Assembly: GCF_030406325.1 (NCBI RefSeq)
Contig: NZ_JAUEQY010000016.1
Location: 174,282 to 238,281 of the forward strand
From: Actinomadura sp. DC4
GTDB lineage: Bacteria > Actinomycetota > Actinomycetes > Streptosporangiales > Streptosporangiaceae
Length of the DNA stretch: 64,000 nt
Direction: 5' to 3'
The notes under the pieces were generated by a model. The model saw nothing but the letters and a program-made list of their open reading frames with translations, did not search any database and was not told the DNA's origin. This document shows positions 48,871-57,410 of this stretch, one piece after another. The position numbers and the translations under genes were made by a program. Every line of letters starts with the position of its first letter. The first letter of the stretch is position 1.

Positions 48871-49205
48871 GCGGCCTCGCCGTTCGGGATGATCGAGTGG
48901 GCGTAGGTCCGTCGGGCTTGGTGCAAGGCCATGACCTTGGCCGGGATCGCGACGCAGCGGTACTCGACCGGGCCGAAGCCACGAGCGGCGGTGTAGTGGC
49001 CGCCGTGGGCGGTCCGGTCCTCAACCGAGACGCCGAGCAGGCCGGCGACACGGTCGACCTCGGCGCGCTGTTCGACGTCGGTGCCGCGAATGTGCACGAG
49101 GAGATCGGCGCTGAATTCCGGGACCGGGAGGCTCGGGTTGGTGTCGAGGTAGTCGGCCAGGGCGTGCAGGCCGGCGATGAGGTCGGCACGGTGGGTTGCG
49201 GACAT
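48867..49205 (-). CDS. Conserved AICE protein, 112 aa
   Basis: ATG 49205. Helical start RADLIAGLHALADYLDTNPS, then VPEFSADLLVHIRGTDVEQR, LLGVSVEDRTAHGGHYTAAR and a conserved RCVAIPAKVMALHQARRTYA tail. Proteins with this plan are common upstream of RepSA in AICEs; their function is not known to me. Confidence 0.65.
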   Translation of the reverse strand: MSATHRADLIAGLHALADYLDTNPSLPVPEFSADLLVHIRGTDVEQRAEVDRVAGLLGVSVEDRTAHGGHYTAARGFGPVEYRCVAIPAKVMALHQARRTYAHSIIPNGEAA

Positions 49206-49219
49206 CGATGGTGCCCCTT

Positions 49220-49915
49220 TCAGGCAGTGCGGATCTGGCGGAGCAGGTCGGAGGCGAGTTGGTTGGACACCCCGAGGCGGGCGCGGAGCGCGTCGCGAGT
49301 GATCGGCCGCCCGTGCCGCTCCTGGTGTTCGGTGGCGACGCGCCGGGCGTAGACGACCAGCGAGTCAGCCGGTGCCGTGGTCGAGGACGGCGGTTGGTCG
49401 GGTACGGGGACGAGTTCGCCCTGACGTGGCATCTCGTCCTGTTGTTCGTCCGCGATGTCGTCCTGTGGTTTGCCGAAAGACGGCGGGATCGGGAGCGAGG
49501 CCAGGACGGGGGACGGTGCGGGACGACGACCCGCTGAGCGGCGTTCGAGCATGGAGACCGCGACCAGGAACGCCCCGCACGGCGTCGCTGCTGTCAGCCA
49601 CCCCCACACCGTGGTCTCGGCTTGGGCGAGGTTGGCGGCCAGTGAGAGCAACACCCCGCCGGCCAGGACGAGCGCGGGCCAGGACACCGGGCGGGTGGTG
49701 CGGCCTGTGCGCCGGTCGCGTTGGCGTTCGCGGGCGGCCATGACGCAGGTCAGGTCGATGCAAACGGCGATGGCCCAGGCCATCGGCCCGTGCTGGCCGT
49801 GTTCGTTGGCGGTGTCGCGGATGTGGGTGAACGAACCCGCCCCGGCAATGCCGGCCAGGACCGCCACCGGCCCGGAGTCCACAGCGACCGCGGTGAGCTT
49901 GCGACGGGTACTCAC
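49220..49915 (-). CDS. DUF2637/SpdB-like membrane protein, 231 aa
   Basis: GTG 49915 in a GTGA overlap with the upstream gene; the longer frame to 50266 is not coding. Two or more membrane helices (VAVLAGIAGAGSFTHIRDTA, PMAWAIAVCIDLTCVMAARE, WPALVLAGGVLLSLAANLAQ, AATPCGAFLVAVSMLE) match DUF2637, a family coded next to tra genes in AICEs. The C-terminus (VVYARRVATEHQERHGRPIT, RLGVSNQLASDLLRQIRTA) is a helix-turn-helix, as in SpdB/KilB-like proteins. Confidence 0.8.
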   Translation of the reverse strand: MSTRRKLTAVAVDSGPVAVLAGIAGAGSFTHIRDTANEHGQHGPMAWAIAVCIDLTCVMAARERQRDRRTGRTTRPVSWPALVLAGGVLLSLAANLAQAETTVWGWLTAATPCGAFLVAVSMLERRSAGRRPAPSPVLASLPIPPSFGKPQDDIADEQQDEMPRQGELVPVPDQPPSSTTAPADSLVVYARRVATEHQERHGRPITRDALRARLGVSNQLASDLLRQIRTA

Positions 49916-50151
49916 GCCGCTACCTGGTCTAGGACGGTGGCGAGCAGCGCCGCGAGCTCGGGGTCGCAGCGGTGCGTCTCGGCCCATTCGTCCGCGTCTT
50001 CTAGCCGGTACGTGGTCGCGGCCTCGCAGCACCGGTCGCAGGCTACGAGGTACAGGCCGCGTCCTTCGTTCCACTCGACCGACAGCGGGACGAGTCCAGG
50101 ACGAGCGGTAGGACGAGGACGGCGCGGCGGGAACGGAGTCACGTTGTTCAT
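49912..50151 (-). CDS. Small AICE protein, 79 aa
   Basis: The ATG at 50151 has GAGGTGA 6-12 bases upstream and gives MNNVTPFPPRRPRP; an ATG at 50175 is also in frame. A Pro/Arg-rich start is followed by a domain with VACDRCCEAATTYRLEDADE and AETHRCDPELAALLATV, with three Cys and a His suggesting a metal site. Function unknown. Confidence 0.6.
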   Translation of the reverse strand: MNNVTPFPPRRPRPTARPGLVPLSVEWNEGRGLYLVACDRCCEAATTYRLEDADEWAETHRCDPELAALLATVLDQVAA

Positions 50152-50222
50152 AGCGATCACCTCGGTTTTGGGCATGGCTCGGGTAGGGACTTGGCGCGGT
50201 GGCGCCGACGGAGCGGGTGGGT

Positions 50223-51554
50223 TTATGCGGCCTTGAGGGGCGCGGTGTCGACGGCGACCAGGTCAACCCAGGCGGGGGCGAGGGTCGCGTACTGGCGGGC
50301 GGCGGCTTCGGCGTCTTGTTCGCTCACGAACACCGAGCGGGCGCGATGCCAGGTGCCGTCTTGTCCGGCGACGATGGCGACGCCGGGTGTCTCGGCCGCG
50401 ATTGCGCGAGCGGCGTCGAGGGCGTCGGGGTCCATGTCGCCGAGGGTCATGTTGGCGGTCTCGGGGTCGTTGACGCGGTGGCAGATCCGTCCGGACAGCT
50501 GTGAGCGCAGCGCGGTGACGCCGGGGCCGAGGTCGGAGCCGATGCGCTGCCCGCAGACGATCAGGTAGACGGCGAACGCCCGGCCGAGTTGGGCGATCCG
50601 CAGGAGCGCGGTGGCGGTCTTGGTGATCTCGTCTTTCTCGCTCTTGTCGGCCATCAAGAACAGCTCGGCGACCTCGTCCACCAGGACGACGATCGGGACC
50701 GGCCGTGCCTGGTCGGATAGTTTCCAGACGTTCCGTGCTCCTGCCTCGCGGCAGATGCGCATCCGGTCGGTCAACATGCCCACCAGGTCATCGAGCAGCC
50801 CGACGCACTCACCGCGGGTGGTGCCCAGTGCGGACAGCCGGGGTTTGTACGGGGTGAATTCCACCCCTCCCTTGAGGTCAAGGCCGACGATCGCGATCGG
50901 TTGCGGCGCGAGGCCCTTGATGATGGCGTTGGCCAGGTTGGATTTGCCGGACTGTGTCGCGCCGGCGTTGAGCCAGTGCGGCACGGTCCGAAAGTCGATG
51001 ACCCAGTCCCGGCCGTTTTCCAGCCGGCCCGGCCGTACGGTCAGCAGGTCACCGGTCTCGGGCGTGACGTCGACGGTGGTCAGCGGGTCGTGCATGGTCG
51101 CCAGCAGCGTCACTGAGCCGGGTGCGGAGTCGACCACCCGCACGGCGTGCACCCGCCAGGCGTGCGCGAGCCGTTCGGCGACCTTCACGTAATCGTCCGG
51201 GATCTGGCCGTCGTGCAGGCGGATACGGACCTGCCAGCCCATGACGGTCGGTCGCATGATGCCGAGGCGGGGTGCGCGTTCGATGTCCACCCGCCGTACG
51301 CGTCGACGTTCTTGGATGACGACCGAGGCCGTACCCAGGCCGGGGAGTGCGTCGAGGGAGAGCCGCCAGACGCGGCGCTTGCGGGTGAGAGTGCAGCCGT
51401 AGGCGACATGTCGCCAGGTCAGGTAGACCCGGACGGCCTTGAGCGGGAATCCGACGAGGTACCAGAAGGAGCGGGGGAGCCAGTGGCGCCAGGCCCAGGC
51501 CCCGGCCGCCGAAGCGGCCAGGAACCCGAGCGCGGCGTACATCATGTGGGTCAC
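50223..51554 (-). CDS. traSA: AICE FtsK/SpoIIIE-type translocase (TraSA-like)
   Basis: 443 residues from GTG 51554, the first start beyond the previous stop. One or two membrane helices (MYAALGFLAASAAGAWAW, SFWYLVGFPLKAV) precede the motor with Walker A AGATQSGKSNLANA (near 198), a Walker B PIVVLVDEVAELF, and LRSQLSGRICHRVNDPETAN. There is no FtsK-gamma winged helix, unlike the protein at 40296. It is the single transfer protein of AICEs and moves double-stranded DNA between hyphae. Confidence 0.9.
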   Translation of the reverse strand: MTHMMYAALGFLAASAAGAWAWRHWLPRSFWYLVGFPLKAVRVYLTWRHVAYGCTLTRKRRVWRLSLDALPGLGTASVVIQERRRVRRVDIERAPRLGIMRPTVMGWQVRIRLHDGQIPDDYVKVAERLAHAWRVHAVRVVDSAPGSVTLLATMHDPLTTVDVTPETGDLLTVRPGRLENGRDWVIDFRTVPHWLNAGATQSGKSNLANAIIKGLAPQPIAIVGLDLKGGVEFTPYKPRLSALGTTRGECVGLLDDLVGMLTDRMRICREAGARNVWKLSDQARPVPIVVLVDEVAELFLMADKSEKDEITKTATALLRIAQLGRAFAVYLIVCGQRIGSDLGPGVTALRSQLSGRICHRVNDPETANMTLGDMDPDALDAARAIAAETPGVAIVAGQDGTWHRARSVFVSEQDAEAAARQYATLAPAWVDLVAVDTAPLKAA

Positions 51555-51565
51555 CGTCTGTCCGT

Positions 51566-51910
51566 TCAGGCGGCGGCCGGGACGGCGACGGGTGAGAAGG
51601 AAGCGGTCCGGTAGGCGATGCCCCACCGTGTCTGTCCGCCGCGGGTCTGCTCCCAGGCGAACCCGACCAGTCCGGTTGGCTGGACGACCTGTCCCACGTT
51701 CAGGTCGGGGTCGCCGGAGATGTTGACGTTGATCAGTTCGACCCGGCCGGAGTCGTTCTCTGAGACTGACAGGCCGACCTGGAACACGGTCTGGCCTTGC
51801 TTGTCGACCTTGACCTCACCGGTGTCCTTGTCGACCAGCCGCGGGCGTGGTGCGGAGACGCAGACGAAGGTGAGCTTGGTCGTGTCGATCGGGATCGGGA
51901 TGTTGCGCAC
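51566..51910 (-). CDS. SCO3933-family AICE regulatory protein
   Basis: 114 residues, GTG 51910 behind GGAGGACAG. RNIPIPIDTTKLTFVCVSAP, then KDTGEVKVDKQGQTVFQVGL and NVGQVVQPTGLVGFAWEQT match the SCO3933 type, a short beta protein coded between kor and tra genes in AICEs. It is divergent from the GntR gene across the CTAG operator, so that regulator probably controls it. Confidence 0.78.
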   Translation of the reverse strand: MRNIPIPIDTTKLTFVCVSAPRPRLVDKDTGEVKVDKQGQTVFQVGLSVSENDSGRVELINVNISGDPDLNVGQVVQPTGLVGFAWEQTRGGQTRWGIAYRTASFSPVAVPAAA

Positions 51911-51927
51911 TTACTGTCCTCCATGAA

Positions 51928-52013
51928 CTAGGCCAACTAGTCACCTAGGATACCTAGGACGTTATATGAGTCAAGCGGTTGGCCGAATCTTTCCTATGCA
52001 CCTAGAGACCTAG
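51928..52013. promoter_or_regulatory. CTAG-rich operator between the tra and GntR genes
   Basis: Six CTAG tetranucleotides in 86 bp: 51928, 51937, 51945, 51954 (8-9 bp apart), then 52002 and 52010. The first cluster contains ACTAGGCCAACTAG and CCTAGG. CTAG is normally rare in such genomes, so the clustering is not random. It covers both divergent promoters and is the probable binding site of the GntR-type repressor at 52037. Confidence 0.62.
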
Positions 52014-52036
52014 CCGGACGGCGTACACTCGCTGAC

Positions 52037-52417
52037 ATGGGAAATCCCCGGCCCGTAGACCGCCGCAAGCAGTACGTCCGCATCGCCGACGACATCCGTC
52101 GCGACATCGCCTCCGGCCAGTACGCGGTCGGGGAGGCGCTGCCGTCCGTAGCGGATCTGGCCATCCGGTTCGGCGTTGCGAAGATGACGATCAGCAACGC
52201 CATGGCCGCTTTGCGGGATGAAGGACTCATTCAGACCCGGCAGGGGAGTCCGAGCGTTGTCCTCTCTGTGCCAGGCGAGGCCGGCGACGAGGCTGAGGGA
52301 CGCAGCGAGGAGTTCGAGCTCATCTCCGCGCAGCTTCAACAGCTCAAAACCGTCGTTAAGAGGATCAGCGAGCGAATGGACGAGCTCGACGAGCGGACCA
52401 AGGACCTCGGCCGGTAG
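52037..52417 (+). CDS. GntR-family repressor of the AICE (KorSA-like)
   Basis: 126 residues, ATG 52037. RKQYVRIADDIRRDIASGQY, VGEALPSVADLAIRFGVAKM and TISNAMAALRDEGLIQTRQG form the GntR winged helix. The C-terminus (ELISAQLQQLKTVVKRISER, MDELDERTKDL) is a coiled coil that could make dimers. KorSA of pSAM2 is the known model; here it faces the tra operon and its own CTAG operator. Confidence 0.86.
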   Translation: MGNPRPVDRRKQYVRIADDIRRDIASGQYAVGEALPSVADLAIRFGVAKMTISNAMAALRDEGLIQTRQGSPSVVLSVPGEAGDEAEGRSEEFELISAQLQQLKTVVKRISERMDELDERTKDLGR

Positions 52418-52508
52418 GTGCGCCACGTCCTGGCAGATCGACCCGCCAAGCGGTGGGCTCGGTCTGACGCCTTGACCTAGCTGCTGTCGCATCGAGATCC
52501 TGAGGCAC

Positions 52509-53417
52509 GTGCCTCAAGCAAACGCCTTCGACCCCGACTCGCTTCAGCAGATCGTGGAGTCGGCGTCGCGGGCGGCGGGGCTCTCCCCGGACGGCGCGCG
52601 GTTGCTCCGGATCGGCGAGAACGCCATGTATCGCCTGGCGCATGACCCGGTGGTCATGCGAATAGCGCGGTCAGCGGCTCGTATGGACACAGCGCGGCGT
52701 GAACTGTGCGTGGCTCGATGGCTGGAGCGGAACGCCGTCCCTACCATCAAGGTCCACGAAATAGCAGAGCAGCCGCTGCTGATAGAGGGGCACCCGGTCA
52801 CCTTTTGGCGGGCCGTCAGCGGCCCTGACGAGGGGGACCGCAGCCCGGATCGCACGGACCTCGCACGCCTGCTTCTCGCCTTCCACGGCGCGAAGGACTG
52901 CCCATGTGAGCTACCGACCATGGACCCCTCGTCATGGGCGAAGGTCGAGGAACGAATCTCAGTGGCGACCGGCATCGATGCCGAGGCCCGGGAGTTCCTC
53001 AGCGCTCGTAACGCCGAACTGGCCGAGAAGGTCAAGGATCTCGACTACGCGCTACCGCGCGGACCGATCCACGCCGATGCGTACACCGGGAATCTCCTCA
53101 TCGACGACGGCGTGATCGTCCTGTCGGACTACGAGGGCGTATCGATCGGTCCCCGTGAGTGGGATCTCCTCCCCACGGCTGTCGCCGTGGACCGATACGG
53201 CCTGCCCGAGGAGGAGTACCAGGAGTTCGTGGCCATCTACGGTTTCGACGTCCGGGAATGGCCTGGCTACCGCACGCTCAGGCAGGTTCGAGAGCTGGGC
53301 ATGACCACCTGGCTTATGCAGAATGTGAACGCCGATCCGGCGATCGCCGAGGAATTCAACAATCGTCTATCGTCACTGCGGGAGTCTGAATTTGAGCGAC
53401 GGTGGCGTCTCTTCTAA
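52509..53417 (+). CDS. Aminoglycoside phosphotransferase-family kinase (APH fold)
   Basis: 302 residues, GTG 52509. The kinase core has GENAMYRLAHDPVVMRIARS near the start, then the catalytic loop PIHADAYTGNLLID (H-x-D-x-x-x-x-N) and SDYEGVSIGPREWDLLPTAV as the metal-binding Asp segment. APH-fold proteins phosphorylate aminoglycosides, macrolides, choline or other small hydroxyls; the substrate cannot be read from sequence. It is AICE cargo following kor. The next gene overlaps it by 26 bp. Confidence 0.82.
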   Translation: MPQANAFDPDSLQQIVESASRAAGLSPDGARLLRIGENAMYRLAHDPVVMRIARSAARMDTARRELCVARWLERNAVPTIKVHEIAEQPLLIEGHPVTFWRAVSGPDEGDRSPDRTDLARLLLAFHGAKDCPCELPTMDPSSWAKVEERISVATGIDAEAREFLSARNAELAEKVKDLDYALPRGPIHADAYTGNLLIDDGVIVLSDYEGVSIGPREWDLLPTAVAVDRYGLPEEEYQEFVAIYGFDVREWPGYRTLRQVRELGMTTWLMQNVNADPAIAEEFNNRLSSLRESEFERRWRLF

Positions 53418-54732
53418 GCCAACCCCCCTCGTCCACCCGTCTTCTGCGGCCGGCGCCGACCCGGCGGTCAGGCGCACCACCGTACGCATCACGAACGTCT
53501 ACGCGACGTCCTGGCGGGTCGATCCCGCGCTCTCCTCAGGTGCGCTGGGGGATCACCTCCGGCTGTGGCGGCTGGAGCGGAACTATCGACTCGCCGAAGA
53601 CCAGCTCCCGCGCGTGCTCCTCCATGAAGACCTCGATCCGCAGGCGATCCGCGTCAAGCGCTGGCCGCGCATCTCCACCCTGGCGAGCGCTACGGCCTGG
53701 CTGTTCAATCTCCCGTCCGGCAGGGTCGTCGCGGCTCTGAGCCTGGATGTGGCCTGCGAGGTCGCCGACGTCACCGACCTGCTTGAAGACTGCTACTTCG
53801 GCGATGTCCACGTCGAGGACGTGCTGATCAACCAGAAGATGCAACGCATGGTGGCCTCGCTCGACGGTGATGCGGTCTACGACGAAGACCTTCTTCCCGA
53901 AAGGCACCAGCTCGTCTTCGGTGATCCGCCTGCTCCTGACGAGTGCGAAGAGGTCATGCAGCACTTGGTCTACCGTGCGGATCTGCCGTACAACAAAGAG
54001 CACAGCGTCATCTGCTATCCCGACGAGTTGAATCGTCGGCCCGGATGGCTCGCCGCAGTTGGCCCGTACGTGAGTGTCGTGTGCGGCCACGCTGATTTCA
54101 TCCAGAACACCATTTTTCTGTCCGCCGTCCAGGGGGTTGCGGCAGCGGCAGAACTACGAGAGATCCGGCACGCGGCCTATCAGGACGTCAGGCTCTTCAG
54201 ATCACCCGTCCGGGATGGCAGGTCGGTGCAGAGTCGCCGTAAGGCACTCGAACGCATCGCGGACAACCTCAAGAGTCTTGAGATCGAGCTGTCCTACAGC
54301 GTTGAGGCGCCTGCGGACCTCGGGCTCCTTGTGCCGTCGTTGCGGGTCGAGAGCTTCCACAAGGCGCTCTTCGAGTCGATGGACCTCCTGGCGAAGGCCG
54401 AGACGGTGGGTCACATGCTGCGGCGTCTTGAGCGAGCCATCAACGCCGAGCTCACTTCGATCGAAAGCGTCGAACGCCGCGCGGACGAGGAGCGGCGCCT
54501 ACGGTGGGGTGTGGCCATCGGGTTCCTGTCCGCAGTGGCGGTCCCGACCGGAATCATTCTCGCTTACTTTGGGATCAACGCCAACGAAGTAAATCCGAAT
54601 CGTTCGATCTTCGACCACCACTACCTGCCGGTTTACCTAACGGCCCTAGTCGTCATGTTGATCGGTGCATCTATCGCATTCTCTCTTTACGTGCAACAGA
54701 CGGTGCGGAATCGAAAACAGCGCCGAGACTGA
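53392..54732 (+). CDS. CorA-like two-TM membrane protein, 446 aa
   Basis: TTG 53392, overlapping the kinase gene by 26 bp. A large soluble N-terminal part (DHLRLWRLERNYRLAEDQLP, CEVADVTDLLEDCYFGDVHV) is followed by a coiled-coil stalk (ETVGHMLRRLERAINAELTS) and two C-terminal helices, WGVAIGFLSAVAVPTGIILA with YFGIN, and LPVYLTALVVMLIGASIAFS. The plan and YFGIN in place of the GMN motif resemble CorA channels. Cation selectivity is uncertain. A membrane effector in a defence or toxin role is possible given AICE cargo. Confidence 0.7.
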   Translation: MSDGGVSSKPTPLVHPSSAAGADPAVRRTTVRITNVYATSWRVDPALSSGALGDHLRLWRLERNYRLAEDQLPRVLLHEDLDPQAIRVKRWPRISTLASATAWLFNLPSGRVVAALSLDVACEVADVTDLLEDCYFGDVHVEDVLINQKMQRMVASLDGDAVYDEDLLPERHQLVFGDPPAPDECEEVMQHLVYRADLPYNKEHSVICYPDELNRRPGWLAAVGPYVSVVCGHADFIQNTIFLSAVQGVAAAAELREIRHAAYQDVRLFRSPVRDGRSVQSRRKALERIADNLKSLEIELSYSVEAPADLGLLVPSLRVESFHKALFESMDLLAKAETVGHMLRRLERAINAELTSIESVERRADEERRLRWGVAIGFLSAVAVPTGIILAYFGINANEVNPNRSIFDHHYLPVYLTALVVMLIGASIAFSLYVQQTVRNRKQRRD

Positions 54733-54777
54733 TGCGATCCCGGCATTCGCCGGCGATATGAAGTCGTTGGCGTGGGC

Positions 54778-55155
54778 CTAGGTCTTGTCCTCGGGGTGGG
54801 TGCCTGTGTAGTTTCCGCCGCGGTTTCGCAGCGTGGTGTGTTTGCCGAGGAGGCGGCGCATGGCGCCGTAGGTGTAGTCGAACTTTTCCGCTACTTGGCG
54901 GATGTTCCAGCCCTGGCTGTACAGGCGGACGGCGTCCTCAGCCAGCTGCTGCTCGGCTTCGCTGGGTGTCGCCTCATCGGCGAGTAACCGCAGGATGCCG
55001 GCCCGGCTGTAGCGACGGTGACCGCCGGGCGTACGGAGGGGTGTTAACTTCCCCTCACGAGCCCATCGGGCGATCGTGGCTGTACGGACGCCAAACAGTT
55101 CTGCCACCTCCCGGGGCCTGAGTAGGTCATCAGTGTCGGAGTAGTCAGTGGGCAT
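54778..55155 (-). CDS. BldC-like MerR-type regulator with C-terminal HTH, 125 aa
   Basis: ATG 55155. LLRPREVAELFGVRTATIAR, GKLTPLRTPGGHRRYSRAGI, then YSQGWNIRQVAEKFDYTYGA and MRRLLGKHTTLRNRGG. The domain order and YGAMRRLL-KxTT-RxRGG end match the protein at 36506 closely, so the two are paralogues in two separate accessory regions. It follows an ATPase gene as that one does. Confidence 0.78.
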   Translation of the reverse strand: MPTDYSDTDDLLRPREVAELFGVRTATIARWAREGKLTPLRTPGGHRRYSRAGILRLLADEATPSEAEQQLAEDAVRLYSQGWNIRQVAEKFDYTYGAMRRLLGKHTTLRNRGGNYTGTHPEDKT

Positions 55156-55289
55156 GGGATGACCTTGATCGTTCGGGGGTTTGTGGGCCCGACCCTGAGG
55201 CGCTCCGCTTCCCCATGGCCGCCGCGGGACTTGGGGGTTCCGGCGATGACCACAGCGCGCTCAGGGCCGGGCGTGTGGGGGGCGGCTTG

Positions 55290-55736
55290 TCACATTCGTA
55301 CGGACGGCAGCGAACGGCTATGCGGCTCGGCGTCGAGGTCACCGACCAGCGCCCACACGGTTTTGCCGCCTTGGCTGTCCAACCGCCAGCCCCAGTCCTT
55401 TGAGCATCCTTCGACCAGGAGCAGGCCGCGTCCGTCCACCCGGTCGAAGGACCGCCGTTGCCGTTCGGGGGTTGCCTCGCTGTTGTCGGAGACCTCGACC
55501 AGGACCGTGCCGTCCTGCCGCACCAGTGTGAGATGGAAGACGTCCCCGACCTTGACGGCGTTGGCGACAAGCTCGGCCGTGATGATCAAGGCGTTGTCGG
55601 TGACCTCGTCCATGCCCCATTCGGCGAGCACGAGGCGCACCAGGATGCGCGCCTGCTCGGCAGCGATCGGGTGTGGCGGAAGAGGCAACCGGAACGTACG
55701 ACTCGTCGCGGTGGCCGATCGTGGCGCCGTGGTCAT
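55290..55736 (-). CDS. RsbW-like ATP-binding protein (HATPase_c_2), 148 aa
   Basis: ATG 55736. The Bergerat-like core is ITAELVANAVKVGDVFHLTL (N box with ELVANA) and VEVSDNSEATPERQRRSFDR then DGRGLLLVEGCSKDWGWRLD (G1/G2 boxes). It is a single-domain anti-sigma-type ATPase of the kind also seen at 37034. With the BldC-like gene after it, this repeats the module found in region 2. Confidence 0.78.
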   Translation of the reverse strand: MTTAPRSATATSRTFRLPLPPHPIAAEQARILVRLVLAEWGMDEVTDNALIITAELVANAVKVGDVFHLTLVRQDGTVLVEVSDNSEATPERQRRSFDRVDGRGLLLVEGCSKDWGWRLDSQGGKTVWALVGDLDAEPHSRSLPSVRM

Positions 55737-55741
55737 GGCAT

Positions 55742-55888
55742 CTACGCCGACTGTGCGAGACGGATGGAGGTAGGACGGGTGACCCGAGCGGTGACCTCGG
55801 CTGCTCGTTCCTGCAACGCGTCGATGTCCGCCGCGATCTCGGCAAGCTCGGCGATCAGGACCTGCCGCTCATGTTCGGTGAGCGCCAT
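55742..55888 (-). CDS. Small coiled-coil protein, 48 aa
   Basis: ATG 55888 after AGGAAG. Contains MALTEHERQVLIAELAEIAA and DIDALQERAAEVTARVTRPT, a single amphipathic helix with heptad spacing that could dimerise. Its stop lies 5 bp before the ATPase start, so coexpression is likely. Confidence 0.55.
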   Translation of the reverse strand: MALTEHERQVLIAELAEIAADIDALQERAAEVTARVTRPTSIRLAQSA

Positions 55889-55935
55889 CTGTCGCTTCCT
55901 TTTGAGGGACCGGCCGGCCAGGTCGTTGACGCTGC

Positions 55936-56202
55936 TCACAGGTACCCGTTCTCGTGTAGGAAGGCTCTGATCTGCTGGGCCGCGCCCGGTGCGTCGTTGA
56001 TCGGGTGCTGCTTGACGCTCGTATTCCATTCGTACTGATGTCCGGTGGTGCCGATGAAGACGTGGACGTAGACACCCGGGGTCGAGGTCCGGACCGCCAG
56101 GCCAGGAAGGCTGTCGCGTATCTCGGAGCCGACGCCGACCAGGTTGAGCTCTTTGCAGAGGGCGGCCAGGGCGCGTAGCTCCGGTCCGATCTCCCATGTC
56201 AC
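55936..56202 (-). CDS. Hypothetical protein, 88 aa
   Basis: GTG 56202 with GGGAGG upstream; the longer frame to 56358 is unlikely. WEIGPELRALAALCKELNLV, DSLPGLAVRTSTPGVYVHVF and VKQHPINDAPGAAQQIRAFL suggest a small alpha/beta domain. It is the first gene of the minus-strand group leading to the ATPase. Similar small proteins are found beside XRE/HATPase genes in streptomycetes. Function unknown. Confidence 0.6.
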   Translation of the reverse strand: MTWEIGPELRALAALCKELNLVGVGSEIRDSLPGLAVRTSTPGVYVHVFIGTTGHQYEWNTSVKQHPINDAPGAAQQIRAFLHENGYL

Positions 56203-56407
56203 GTCCGCCTCCCGGTTGGTGGTGACAGGGCCGATGACACGGGTCGCCTGCTCCCTTTGTCTTAGAGATCGGGGGAGCCTGCCCCGGCAAACCGCTCGCG
56301 TCGTGTCATCGGCCCTGCCGTTTGTCGCGGGTACGACTCTGCCGACATGGGATGTCACGTCTCGATACCGCCAAGCCCTTCGCTGAGGCTTCTTGTACTC
56401 GCTCTGT

Positions 56408-56426
56408 CTCGTCTGAGGCTCGTCTG
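56408..56426 (+). promoter_or_regulatory. Direct repeat CTCGTCTG before the 56442 gene
   Basis: CTCGTCTG occurs at 56408-56415 and 56419-56426, 11 bp apart, ending 16 bp before the ATG. It is in the right place for an operator. The gap 56203-56441 holds the divergent promoters and no gene. Confidence 0.4.
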
Positions 56427-56441
56427 TGTTACGGTCGCGCC

Positions 56442-57410
56442 ATGTCGGAGGGTCAAGACGGAGGCAAGACAGCTTCCATCGAGCCAGTACGACTCAAGTC
56501 TGTACTGCGCCAGAGGCACTTACAGACGCACAGCGCGTTCTGCCGCGAATACGACAGAGTCGCGCGCAAGATCGACCCTGAACTTGCGGGGACTTGGCCG
56601 AGCCGTGCGCAGTTCCACCGGTGGCTGTCGGGGGAATTGAAGGGGCTTCCGTACCCGCACCACTGCCGGGTGCTGGAGAAGATGTGTCCCGGTTGGACGG
56701 CTGAACAGCTCTTCGAGCCGGGCAACGGTGAGGTAGAGCCGCCGGCCGCTGACGCAAGTCCGATTGTTCCGGGCGCTGGTGTTCCTTTGGATGCGGCGGT
56801 CGCGGCAACGCCGATCAGTATCCGTCCCTACGTCGAGGCGGCCTTCGACCGGGAACACGTGGTGATCGACTTCTTCGGTTTCTCCGGGGAGACCTTGCAT
56901 GGAGTCATCCAAGAGCCGCTCGACAAGATCCGTGCAGGCCAGCTCAAGCCGCACAGCCTGACGCTGCGGATCCTCGTCCCTGACACCTCCGAGCCGATGG
57001 CCGTCCCGTGCCGGAGTGAGGACCTGGGCGATGACCCGGAGTTCCGCCAGCGCGCGAACCGGATCATGCTGCGGCACGGCCAAGCCATCCTCGACTCGGT
57101 CGAGGAACTCGCCGACCTGGGCATGGTGGAGAACGCACGGGCCGAGATCCGGATCCATGGCGTCCCGCCGCTGTTCAAGCTGTATGTCCTTAACAACGAG
57201 GAAGCTTTCTTCGGCTTCTACCCGATCAGGCAACATGACGTGCAGATCAAGGGCACCGCACATCCCATGTACGACCTGATGGGAAAGGAAGCCAGCTTGT
57301 TCCGCTACACCGTGCATGACGGCTCACCGGTCGCCGCACAGTACGTCGCCCAGGCTCGTCAGTGGTTCACCACCGTGTGGGAGACGATCAGCCGGGAGTT
57401 CACCGGATGA
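56442..57410 (+). CDS. AICE-associated regulator-like protein, 322 aa
   Basis: ATG 56442; earlier in-frame starts lack coding character. The first 90 residues (VRLKSVLRQRHLQTHSAFCR, SRAQFHRWLSGELKGLPYPH and VLEKMCPGWTAEQLFEPG) form an HTH-like module. The rest (ISIRPYVEAAFDREHVVIDF, LTLRILVPDTSEPMAVPCR, LFKLYVLNNEEAFFGFYPIR) resembles ligand-sensing parts of AICE regulators, perhaps a phosphotransfer or PLD-like fold. A HAD phosphatase follows in a 4-bp overlap, a pair common in AICEs. Exact role unknown. Confidence 0.65.
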   Translation: MSEGQDGGKTASIEPVRLKSVLRQRHLQTHSAFCREYDRVARKIDPELAGTWPSRAQFHRWLSGELKGLPYPHHCRVLEKMCPGWTAEQLFEPGNGEVEPPAADASPIVPGAGVPLDAAVAATPISIRPYVEAAFDREHVVIDFFGFSGETLHGVIQEPLDKIRAGQLKPHSLTLRILVPDTSEPMAVPCRSEDLGDDPEFRQRANRIMLRHGQAILDSVEELADLGMVENARAEIRIHGVPPLFKLYVLNNEEAFFGFYPIRQHDVQIKGTAHPMYDLMGKEASLFRYTVHDGSPVAAQYVAQARQWFTTVWETISREFTG

